The notes beneath the pieces are model-generated. The model had not been told where the DNA came from. It worked only from the letters and a program-made list of their open reading frames with translations, and did no database searches. From Leuctra nigra (lineage: Eukaryota > Arthropoda > Insecta > Plecoptera > Leuctridae), in NCBI GenBank assembly GCA_934045905.1, contig OW203767.1, positions 21,083,073 through 21,147,072 on the forward strand: a stretch of 64,000 bases of DNA. The letters are read 5' to 3'. Every line of letters starts with the position of its first letter. The first letter of the stretch is position 1. The translations under genes were made by a program, and so were the position numbers. Below are positions 25,701 through 34,900 of the stretch, in pieces.

Positions 25701-25773
25701 GGCGAGCAAGATGGTGTCGCTAGCAGGCATCACCAGGTGGACGGCGAGGAGGTCGAAGACGAAGCAACACTGA
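12883..25773 (+). CDS. UDP-glycosyltransferase (UGT), 7 exons
   Basis: Membrane UDP-sugar:acceptor glycosyltransferase of the insect UGT family (conjugation of lipophilic xenobiotics and endobiotics in the ER). Exons: 12883-13071, 17277-17417, 17912-18168, 21973-22213, 22827-23058, 24855-25074, 25482-25773. All junctions are GT/AG, phases agree, total 1,572 nt (523 aa), the usual family length. Residues 1-21 form a signal peptide. H35 in GGTKSHKIPF fits the catalytic His, and D137 in LLILDGAFPDC fits its Asp partner. The UDP-sugar signature spans exons 5-6 (WLPQQDVLGH, FVTHGG, then PVFCDQ). A C-terminal membrane segment (LDVAAILLVALVVAAML) is followed by a basic tail ending KTKQH, a KxKxx-type ER-retrieval motif. 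An acceptor (ttgttccag) lies 9 bases before the ATG, so a 5'-UTR intron is likely. Tandem arrays at exons 2, 3, 4 and 7 are listed separately. Family assignment is very safe; subfamily and substrate are unknown. Confidence 0.93.
13087..13450 (+). repeat. 5S rRNA-like sequence, tandemly duplicated (SINE3-like)
   Basis: Two tandem copies (about 63 bp; 13087-13149 and 13150-13208, then a third start) carry CACCTCGGTTCTTGTCAGATC and GAGCGCGGTCAGCGGTTGG. The last continues GGATGGGTGACC. These match in order the core of insect 5S rRNA (TCGGTTCTCGTCCGATC, GGGCGCGGTTAGTACTT, GATGGGGGACC) with a deletion. This is too diverged for a gene. The body to about 13450 may be the rest of a 5S-derived SINE. 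It starts 15 bp after the exon 1 donor. Confidence 0.55.
13621..13707. repeat. (AG)n microsatellite
   Basis: An uninterrupted AG dinucleotide run of about 87 bases in UGT intron 1. Confidence 0.98.
14458..14582. repeat. Short direct duplication in UGT intron 1
   Basis: AAACTGTAGTTTTCTTTGC and TTTGTGTCTACCCC occur twice, about 72 bp apart. The rest of 13710-16020 shows no exon or recognisable element. Confidence 0.6.
16027..17350 (+). repeat. Tandem array of UGT exon 2, 11 units of 122-124 bp
   Basis: Unit starts (TAACAGG) at 16027, 16149, 16271, 16395, 16518, 16642, 16764, 16886, 17008, 17132 and 17255. Each unit has an acceptor (CACAG before ATCTACCC), the coding segment for IYPRLEEVTPPGLVFYVRNY, then AACTGCTCGGTGCAAGG. 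Only the last unit continues into the intact exon (AACTGGGACCTGCTGGG) and its donor. In the exon frame each upstream unit reaches a TGA (HPECS stop). Units are nearly identical. Confidence 0.96.
18155..18495 (+). repeat. Minisatellite at the UGT exon 3 donor
   Basis: The exon 3 splice donor GTCGTGGAGAGGTAAGCGT is itself the seed of a short imperfect array of GTCGTGGAGAGGTA and GTCGTGGAGGTGTAG motifs for about 340 bp. It contains several more AGAGGTAAGCG copies that could act as decoy donors. Confidence 0.9.
19273..21481. mobile_element. 2.2-kb TIR element of six tandem units plus inverted units
   Basis: Termini GTACAGTCAGTTAG / CTAACTGACTGTAC are flanked by TA (19271-19272, 21482-21483), suggesting a TA-inserting (Tc1/mariner-like) non-autonomous element. 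Inside are about six direct units of ~293 bp starting near 19307, 19601, 19893, 20187, 20481 and 20773. Each has AAAATGGCGGAGTT, CAACATAGGCTACGGTGCA and two G-runs (GGGGGGGTAGGGGGGT type). At about 20935 orientation flips and 1.8 units run inverted to the end; the inverted part matches unit 4 best (ACTAGGAGTTAGATAACAAT). No coding capacity. Confidence 0.85.
22109..22740 (+). repeat. Tandem array of UGT exon 4, 120-bp unit, five copies plus partial
   Basis: Exactly 120-bp units starting at about 22109, 22229, 22349, 22469, 22589, with a partial at 22709. Each encodes TLQNSHPTISYP to KPLPQ and ends at the donor CAG/GTATGTC (exon ends 22213, 22333, 22453, 22573, 22693). Units alternate CCCCGCCCG and CCCAACCCG, so the higher-order period is 240 bp. 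The frame is open through the array. The partial sixth unit is fused to a copy of exon 5 sequence (TACGTCAGTATGGGGTCGTC, about 22739-22806). Confidence 0.96.
23495..24113 (-). mobile_element. Helitron-like repeat, copy 3 (inverted)
   Basis: On the minus strand it begins GAACGAGCGACTCCTTTTG and ends GCGTTACACTGAGCGTTTTT then CTAG. The body matches copy 2 without the LINE, so it serves as the empty-site reference for the insertion there. Confidence 0.5.
24420..24710 (-). repeat. Repeat paralogous to 41660-42860, lacks the hAT insertion
   Basis: On the minus strand CAGATTGCAGGGAAACCTGA, then CAATATGCTTTTGATGT, then GAAAGCATTCAGTGCT match 41660-41917 and 42730-42850. At 24568-24575 there is a single ATTAATAA, exactly the 8-bp sequence duplicated around the hAT element at 41918-42721. 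Confidence 0.8.
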
Positions 25774-26400
25774 TTGACGAGTACTACAAGAGTTATAGGT
25801 GAGGGGCGATGTTGGCGAGATGGTGTCTTAAGCAGGCATCACCAGGTGGACGGCGAGGAGGTCGAAGACGAAGCAACACTGATTGACGAGTACTACATGG
25901 TGAGGGGCGATGTTGACGAGGAGGGCGAGCAAGATGGTGTCGCTAGCAGGCATCACCAGGTGGACGGCGAGGAGGTCGAAGACGAAGCAACACTGATGAC
26001 GAGTACTACATGGTGAGGGGCGATGTTGGCGAAGAGGGCGAGCAAGATGGTGTCGCTAGCAGGCATCACCAGGTGGACGGCGAGGAGGTCGAAGACGAAG
26101 CAACACAGATTGACGAGTACTACAAGGGTTATAGGTGAGGGGCGATGTTGACAAGGAGGGCGGCAACCTTGGCAGGGATCACGAGGTGGACGGCGAGGAG
26201 GTCGAAGACAAATTGACTACAGCAACGACGTTGGCAAGAAGGTGACCTTGGTAGGGAGGTCGAAGACAAAGCTGACTGACGAGTACTACAAGAGGTAGAG
26301 GTGGAGGCGACAGCAAGATGGTGACCTTGACAGGTGAACGGAGAGGAGGCGATTGACGAAGCAATGTGATTGACGGCTTCTACAATGGTTTGAGGTGAGG
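25684..26400 (+). repeat. Tandem array of UGT exon 7 3' end
   Basis: The end of the UGT coding exon (GCGATGTTGGCGAGGAGGGC to GACGAAGCAACACTGATTGA) recurs from about 25806, 25907, 26020 and 26141, spacing about 101-122 bp, and then decays to about 26400. The stop codon of the gene lies in the first unit. Confidence 0.9.
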
Positions 26401-26791
26401 GAGATGGGTGTACGGCGACGAGAATGTGGAACGACGAAGCAACACAACGACTACTGCAGGAGGTGGTGTGGGAGGCGATGACGCGACGGGTTGTAACATG
26501 GGCAGGATCACGATGTGGCTAGGTGACGGGGTTGGGACGTCCGATGGCTAGAAATGTTTACCGACATGACAGATCGACTTGTGACTTGTGACTTGTGACT
26601 GCGGGCATCAATTAATGTCTACTACATAATGAAACATGAATTAACAACGGTCAGGTGTTGTTGGTTCGTAAATGTCAATGAATTCGAACAACTTTTAGGA
26701 CTTTGTAAATATGTCTTACTCTATAATCATGTATTTAGTTAACGATATTTAGTACAAAGATAGGATTTATAGGAACTTCGTTGTCATTCAT

Positions 26792-26999
26792 CACCGCAAT
26801 GTCCTGATGGATTTTTACCCAATTGCGATTAGCTATACGGTCGAATTCTCCATACTAATATATTAAAAACACCCTTAGAGTAATGGCGACAAGGTGAAGC
26901 GCGATTGTGTAACTTTCACTTTTAGATGTATACCGACATGTCTTTCTAGCCAATAGAAGCGATCGATGTAGGTCTACATCTCAGGACATTATTGCGGTG
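26792..26999. mobile_element. Small MITE with CACCGCAAT ends
   Basis: Terminal inverted repeats CACCGCAATGTCCTGA / TCAGGACATTATTGCGGTG, 208 bp, no ORF. Confidence 0.65.
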
Positions 27000-27001
27000 G
27001 C

Positions 27002-27086
27002 TGTACAGTCATGTTCAGAAGTGGTTTACAAGTTTCAGTGTTGATATACAATGGATCTCGTGGACAACTTCTGAATGTGACTGTAC
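27002..27086. mobile_element. Short palindromic element, GTACAGTCA ends
   Basis: TGTACAGTCATGTTCAGAAGT pairs with ACTTCTGAATGTGACTGTAC across about 85 bp. A related copy is at 60929-61006 and a half-copy near 37318. Confidence 0.65.
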
Positions 27087-27549
27087 CAATTTGCTTTTAG
27101 TTAGTGTCAGAATGTAATTGAGGTTCCGGAAGTGATGTTATGAACGTATTCTCCAACCAAAGTGCCTGGAGGTATTCGAACAAAATGTCTCCAATGTTTA
27201 TAATAGTGTGTATTATCAATTTGTAGTATTGATATTATAATATATTGTCTAATTTAATCGTGTTTGATTTAATTACCATTATGTCCATTCTACTATTATA
27301 CCATCCCAATATATCCCAATTTAACATCTGGTATTGTGATTTTGAACATTGGTAGGTACTTAGGTAAATATAATTTAATTCAAATAAGGTTGGAATCAAA
27401 TGTTTGATAGATAATGTCATCGTCATCTTTTCAATTATTCATTCACATATACAAGTAAGTTTCACAAGGAATTTATTTACAACAACGAAAAAACTATTTT
27501 CTGTATGGAATTCCTATTTTCCAAGCAAATTTTGTCTATTTTTCTGGCC

Positions 27550-30500
27550 CTACCTCCACCTCACCTCATAACAATAGAGGCGCAAAGAAAATCCACATGT
27601 CTGAGGTGTATACAACGTTTTATTGGCGATTGTATTTTGGCATTTGCCCTCAGGCGCTGAAAGGTTCTTGTAAAACGTTCGATAATGGCTCAAAACTAAT
27701 GGAGTATCAAAAGTGATGGCTCTCGACATATATGTTGCAACACAATCAAGAAACATGACGAATCCTCAAGCACGAGGCATTATACTTAATATTATTATGA
27801 CACTCTATACAGACGTGTGCTAAAATACGATGTAGTTTCATAAAATTTGATAAGAAATAATTTGACAGGATCGTAGAAAGTACAACTGGGACCACCAAAA
27901 GCCATGCACTAAGTAAAACAGTTTTCACATGACTGATAGGTTTCAAATAAACCTCCTTGTAAATAAACAAAGTTTCACATCCAAATGCATTACTGTATCT
28001 ATATACTCATGGCCCAGGATAGTATGTATAAACTTTTAAACACTTACTAGCTTGCATTTATTCAGAAAAAAAATAGTTTAAATCTCTTGAAATAGCACTG
28101 TCTGATAAACTGTGTTAGATGAGTGAATCGAGTTGAGTAATATGAAAATATGATTCTGAGACTCACCAAAAAGACTTCAGCGAGGAGCGAGAAGATGTCC
28201 TGATCCATGTCCTGATCCATGTCCTGATCCATGTCCTGATCCATGTCCTGATCCATGCCCCCCATGTTTTCTTCAAGAAGAATGGTTTCAAGTAGTTGAA
28301 CTGCTTTCAATTGCATTCGCGATTGTCTTGGATACCTTTGAATGTACAACAATATGTTGAAGTAAGAATAAAAATCACTGTTACAAACTGATATTGTTAT
28401 TTATTGTTTAGTGTTTACTTTAGATTAATTTCAAACTAACTTTTTTTTTACAAACTTGTACAATTTCACTTTCATTTATCAAATATTTTATTTTACCAAA
28501 AAGTACTAATATAAATAAAAAATAAAAAATAAAAAATTATATAAAGCATAGACTGGAGAATGTACAGCTTGGACCTCAAAAAGCAATTCAATTAAGACAG
28601 TAAAATGAAATCGGTTTTATCGGTTTTATGAAATCAGTCGTGTTAATGATAATAAAAATATTAATCTAGAAATTCTCTGATCAACTACTTTCACTTTCAG
28701 TTACTTTCAGTGTATAAAATAGTTTTACATACTTATTTTCCAAAAAATTATGTCAAAAATGCAATCAATTAGGTGAGGTTTAAAATAGAATTAATTTATC
28801 TGAAAATCAAAATCATTGACGACTCTAATGATGTGAAACTGTTCGTTTAAAAAGGAAGTGAGAATTGAACTGATACTAACCATGGATTTGCAAGCACAGA
28901 AGCAACTATATATGGAAATATGTTTTTTACAAACTCGTACAATTTCACTTTCATTTATCAAATATTTTATTTTACCAAAAAGTACTAATATAAATAAAAA
29001 AATAATAATAAATACAATTATATAAAGCATAGACGGGAGAATGTACAGCTTGGACCTCAAAAAGCAATTCAATTAAGACAGTAAAATGAAATCGGTTTGA
29101 TCAGTTTTATGAAATCAGTCGTGTTAATGATAATAAAAATATTTATCTAAAAATTCTCTGATCAACTACTTTCACTTTCAGTTACTTTCAGTGTATAAAA
29201 TAGTTTTACATACTTATTTTCCAAAAAATTATGTCAAAAATGCAATCAATTACGTGTGGTTTAAAATAGAATTAATGTATCTGAAAATCAAAATCATTGA
29301 CGAATCTAATGATGTGAAACTGTTCGTTTAAAAAGGAAGTGAGAATTGAACTGATACTAACCATGGATTTGCAAGCACGGAAGCAACTATATGGAAATAT
29401 GAATTCTATGACTCACCAATATTGTCAGCGAGAAAATGAAGCTGATGTCTTCAATCCTCATCCATGCTCTCACTTCATATAACTCATATGAAATAACGTA
29501 CCCATTTTCATGAGTTATTCAAGAAGAATTAGTGCACTGACTTTCAAGCAAATGGTTTCGTGAGGTGAAGTGTATTTTTATATCCCAGTTGTCTTGGATA
29601 CCTCTGGAATCATCAACAATCAGAAATTAAACCCATTATTTCTAATATTTGTTCTTGATTGTTTACTTTCAATGCATTATTTATTGTTTTTGACTTTTTA
29701 CATTGATATTCAGTATTCACTCATTTATTTACTACTCTCCTACATTCTCATGTGTATAACAATAGCTATTTACAGCAAGAGTATTGTGTTTTGAATTTGA
29801 TTAATTTCTCTCTTGTGGTGACTGTAATGGTCAAAATAACAACAACTTACAAATAACAACATATTTGGGCGAAATATGACCTGCTGCACGCACATGTCCA
29901 TGTTAATTTGTTAAAACAAAATCTACATTGATAAAAAAAAATGTAAAAATATGTAGAAACAAAGGGAGTATCAAATGTAGGGGCTCTCGAATAGAATAGT
30001 TGTTTAGAATGCGATTTAAACATCACGACACAAATAGCCAATTAATGTAAGGAAGAACTTACTTGCATGTGAAGAGCAAACTCCACGAAGATGAATCTTC
30101 ATATAAAAGCAACAGATAGACCAGATACTGCCTCTGCTGACCCATGGTAAGGGTATCAGATGAACCCAGTGAAATATCAAGATAGGTACTTAGAACAACC
30201 ATTGAATTGAAGAGGAATTCATTGTGATTCGGTTAATTAGGTAGATTACTCATTTGTCTTGGTAACATTGAATCAACAATATTATGATAACAATAATTAA
30301 AAGTTAAACAGCTTTATTCCTTACCTCGAAAATTTATAGAATTTTGTATTATTGATCAACTCCATGCATTGATGAAGCCCTCTAGGTTCGTCTTCAAATT
30401 CACAGCAGTTCACTTTATTTTGCACTATCAACACATTCTATCACATTTCACTGATTTTATTTTAAACAATACACTATATAACTACACTTTTTCTCGTTTA

Positions 30501-30583
30501 TTATCGATATTTTATTGCAAAGTAGGTAATTTGGCGTTCAAAACCTCATTTTGACATTTTCTTCGTGTGTTTACATCGGCCAT
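27550..30583 (-). CDS. Putative multi-exon gene of unknown function with internal duplications
   Basis: No family recognised. Exon candidates on the minus strand: 30143-30059 encodes MGQQRQYLVYLLLLYEDSSS and ends TGCAA before a strong GTAAGT donor. 28343-28167 is in the matching phase and encodes KYPRQSRMQLKAVQLLETIL, then five MDQD repeats, then IFSLLAEVFL before a GTGAGT donor. An upstream ATG at 30583 in good context (AAGATGGCCG) opens MADVNTRRKCQ but has no clear donor. A decayed copy of the second exon lies at 29595-29415, and a pair of similar segments (SRAITFDTP at 27.70 kb, SRAPTFDTP at 30.0 kb) suggests a duplicated block. Splice-phase agreement is the main support. It could be a decayed gene or part of a repeat. 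Span limits are approximate. Confidence 0.3.
28195..28258 (-). repeat. 12-bp coding minisatellite (MDQD)n
   Basis: Five CATGTCCTGATC units, which read MDQD on the minus strand, inside the candidate exon of the hypothetical gene. Confidence 0.9.
28441..29405. repeat. Tandem duplication, two ~481-bp units
   Basis: 28441-28923 and 28924-29405 are near-identical (ACAATTTCACTTTCATTTAT, GAGAATGTACAGCTTGGACC, CCATGGATTTGCAAGCAC). The few differences are in A-rich runs. Non-coding. Confidence 0.92.
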
Positions 30584-31282
30584 CTTGGACACGGCCTGGT
30601 GGATGTCAGACCGGTCAGTCCCCTGAACATTCAGTCAGTGACAAGTGATGTAGGAGGCAGTGAAATCGGAACGCCGAGCGTCAATGAGAAGCTGAAGACG
30701 ACTTCTTCCTCAACCTTCGTTGGGGAGAGTCACAAATACTGCTGGCCTATCTGACCATGTCAGGCGCCATTAAATAACAGAATAATTCTGAATTTTAAAC
30801 AACTACTAACTGGTCTATGTGCCAAAGTACAACGAGTGAAAATACCTATATAGCATAATAATAAATTAATACATTATAAAACTACATCGAATATAAATTA
30901 AAGCTGGCCAGTATGACCATAGATGTCGAGTGCCATTAAAACCGGAAGTGAAAGAAAGAAAAAAAGAAGCTGAAGACGATCGGCATACCAAGGAACACCC
31001 GTACGACCAGTCTTATGAAGAATTTCCATTGACGATCGGATATGTAAATATACTACACTTTCCGAAAACATTAGTTTTCGAGCGGCAATTTTGAAATATG
31101 GAACGATCTTTAAAAAATCTTGTAAAATCCAATAAACAATTCGTTTTTGTTCAAAATAATCTGGATTATGTTACCTTGAACTGTTATGTATAATACCTAT
31201 GTTTTTTGTTGTTCTTTGGAAGTTGTGAAAATTGGAATTTAGGAAAAAATGACCGGGTGGCAAGGAATTTTATGTAGCGAGT

Positions 31283-31427
31283 CCTGGGGGGCTATTCTAA
31301 ATTCCCGTGTCGTCTCGTTTCACGTGATACGGGCTCACTGCACACTGGAGTGCTATCTATTTAACATGGCAGTGACGCCGTATCAATTGATACGAGACGA
31401 CAAGGAAATTTAGAATCACCCTCCAGG
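31283..31427. mobile_element. Fold-back MITE, CCTGGGGGGCTATTC ends
   Basis: 145 bp. CCTGGGGGGCTATTCTAAAT pairs with ATTTAGAATCACCCTCCAGG. Internal arms TCGTCTCGTTTCACGTGATACG and complement also pair. Confidence 0.75.
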
Positions 31428-31661
31428 CCAGCTGGGAAAACCCTGTTAAGAAACAAAATTATTAATTCGAAAATAATTGCTATCCCTGAGTGGTGATAAC
31501 AAAGTCATTATTCAATGCTACTAGAATATGTACCTCTCTTGCGACTTTGAATCCAATTACTACAAATGAGTACCAATCCTTTCGATCATTGTCTCCAACC
31601 ATGGTGGGACAGAAGGGAGTTGGATAAATAATAAACTAAATCAATTTTAGAGCATAAATTC

Positions 31662-31667
31662 TTTATT
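31662..31667 (-). terminator. Candidate poly(A) signal of the ZC3H14-like gene
   Basis: AATAAA on the minus strand (AATAAAG), about 317 bases after the stop codon. A plausible but untested cleavage signal. Confidence 0.35.
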
Positions 31668-31983
31668 AATTTTTTCAATACCTACTCGATGCTAGGAAAT
31701 AAGGCTGTAGGAAACTGATAGAGAAATAAGTGTTACTTAAAGTAACAGCTTAAGTAACTTAACTTTCAAAATCAGGTAAAGCATTGATTCAGAGTTGTGA
31801 TAGTAGCAATATTCAGTGAAAACAACCACAAGATATAAACACCTTATCCATACATTGAGAACTAGTTTATTGTGTAGGCTAGATATCGTCAATAACTAGC
31901 TTTGTTTTAAATCGTTAGTCTTGCAATGACTTCACACACATGTGAAGAACAACTCTAAGCTAATGTACGACGCTTTGACTCGA

Positions 31984-34900
31984 CTACGTGCTCGTCTTCA
32001 CCCACTTGAGCTTCTCCGCTGACGGAATATCTTCGTGGAAGAAGCAACAGTCCACTTTGGTACAAGATCTTCCGAATCTGCATGGCTGGAGAGTTCAAAC
32101 AAGTTTAGTTAGTTATCGAGCAATCAAAAAGTTTAATTGAATTTTCGATTATGTAACAGAATTTCAAGGATTGTTCTAGAGATACATAGTCACAGAGGTA
32201 TTTCATATTTAAAAATGTGCATATTTATTTTTATAATTTCACCCTCATTAATGTTTTGAGATGTGTAAACTGTGCAAACAAGTGCATGCAACATTCACGG
32301 AAGGAAAAAGCAAAGAAAAAGCATGGCCAATCAATGAATAATCAAAACATTTAATTAATAAACTAATTCTTACATCAATTACAAAATAACTGTTTAGCAA
32401 TTAGCCTTATCATTAAGAGAGAAAGAGAGAGAGGAAATATAATACACATAAATGGGTTACATTTCTTGGAGAAATAGCATTAACATTAAACATTGTTAAT
32501 ATTCATTAACAACTCTGATATTTCAAAAACTGCTAAACATAAAATATGATCTTTTCCTCCTCATATTCTCACATCTTATAGATCAGACCAACACTGTATC
32601 ATTGTCTAATGTCTTTGTTCGCTTACTTTGGGGTGTAGGAAAGGGCAGTTGACATTGCTGCACTTTGGATAGAACTTGCAGGTGGGCTGCGCATGCGACG
32701 GTCGCACTCTCACCGACGTCTTCACCGCTGCAACAAAAAGTCCTTTCATTCACAACTTTGTTTCTAGATGAGAACCATATGTCATTTGAAACTTTTGTCC
32801 ATCAATTACTGCTTTGATACTTTCTTTTTCCATGATCCTTCCTCAAACAGGTTATGTTGACTTTGTTGAAAATCTTCACCATGTGGTAATGAGCACTGCA
32901 CAATGGATTCATTTACTTTATCATTGAAAAAACAAAAAGATTTTACTTGATTTCGCATGGTCGAACATTTTCTTATGCGTTTTCGATTCGAGAATAGGCA
33001 CCCAGGTGTGAATGTAATAAAATGGAACATGGTGGGGGAGTTGTAAAATAAAATACGAAGTAACTGTAAAAGCATGACAAACAATCATGACGGTTCCACC
33101 TATTCGTTCACACTATCCAACGATTATGAATCCTCGGAGGGGTAACGAAATAAAAAACAAATTAAACTTAGTACATCCCTCTATTATTTGACCATGAGAA
33201 AGATGGTTGGGTTACGAAGCTATTTCAGGTGGGCTGTTCATACTAAAGACAAATGTTGATTCATTCAAATTGCTACTTTGCTAATTGCTACTTTGTAAAT
33301 AATAATCCCAGAAAAAAACACTCCGTGTAAAAAAGGCAGCCAAGTCTCTTTACTTTAAAAAAATTCAACACCGAAAAGGAGTGATATCAAAAAAGAAGCC
33401 AAGTCAATGACATTTCCAAATATTTAATCGTATCTTTGAAATAAAAGTATAAACACCGAGAAATACTTTACAAAAGGGCTTGGCGCATCGTTTTTTTAAA
33501 GACATCATTCTATCCTATAAGTGGAAAGAAATTTACAATTAGGTACATTTTCCTCTTTTTTTTAGAGCCAGTATCTATGAATCAAGCTACTTTTAGTAAT
33601 GGCTATTTTATAGTTTTGTCAATGGCGATAGAAGAAAGATTTCATGCTGTAATAGATAGGTAATATAAAGTGGGAAGAATTAAATAACAATTGGAAGTGG
33701 GCTCATTTATATTTTTATAGCACTGTTAATATGGTGATATTAGAAGGGTATGTTTTCATAATTTAATCTTGATTGAGGGAAATCATGAAACGTTGTAAAA
33801 TAATTACTAACTATCTATGGAACACTATTATATATTTTTGAAGTGTCAAGTGTATAAAGTTAAAAATTTAAAGAAATTCCATGTGCCGTCTCTGTGTACT
33901 TTGTGAAATGTATTGTTATAAAATGCGGATTAATAGAAATGTATTTCATGTTGAGAAGGTTTAACGCATGAGACTTAATTATGTTGACCACGAAACAATA
34001 TTACGAAGATAACTATTGTGTATTTATAGAAAACATAGGCAACAAGTTTCATAGCGTATATATTTAAATAGAAAATATTTTACAGTAGGTATGTATAATA
34101 TGTAATTGAAAGATGTGTCCCTATTATTCTAAAAATTCTAAATGACGGTTGTATATAAATGGCATATGCTTATGAATAGAAAAATGTCTTTAAAAAAACG
34201 ATGCGCCAAGTCCTTTTGTAAAGTATTTCTCGGTGTTTATACTTTTATTTCAAAGATACGATTAAATATTTGGAAATGTCATTGACTTGGCTTCATTTTT
34301 GATATCACTCCTTTTCGGTGTTGAATTTTTTTAAAGTAAAGAGACTTGGCTGCCTTTTTTACACGGAGTGTTTTTTTCTGGGATATCACTTCTTTTGTTA
34401 GTTTATTCATACAGCTTGTAGCACATGTCCTACCAAGGACTAATTTCTTTAAAAAAATACGCCTCAACCGATTTGGTTAGTAAGAAAAGTTACATTTGGT
34501 ACAAGCTTAAAATGATTATCCAAGAAGAATAGTCTAAGTTTCGTTACAATCTGTCCAGACGTTTTCGATATCTGACTTCACTTCCAGTTTAAAAAATGGC
34601 GCTCAATAATACTGCCGCCTTGAATTCATAAAAGTGCAACATAATTGCATAATTAAGCTGCAATCTCGGCAGTTGTTTTCGATATATGACGTCACTTCCG
34701 GTTTTGAAATAGCGGCCGAAAATAATGTCATCTTGAATCCATAAATATAAGGGCTATATAATTACATAATTTAGTTGCAATCGGTACATCTGTTTTCTAT
34801 AAATGACGTCACTTCCTGTTTTAAATATGGCGGCCAGAAATAATGTTGTCTTGAATTCATAATTATAAGTCCAACATAATTAGATAATTTAGTTGCAATC

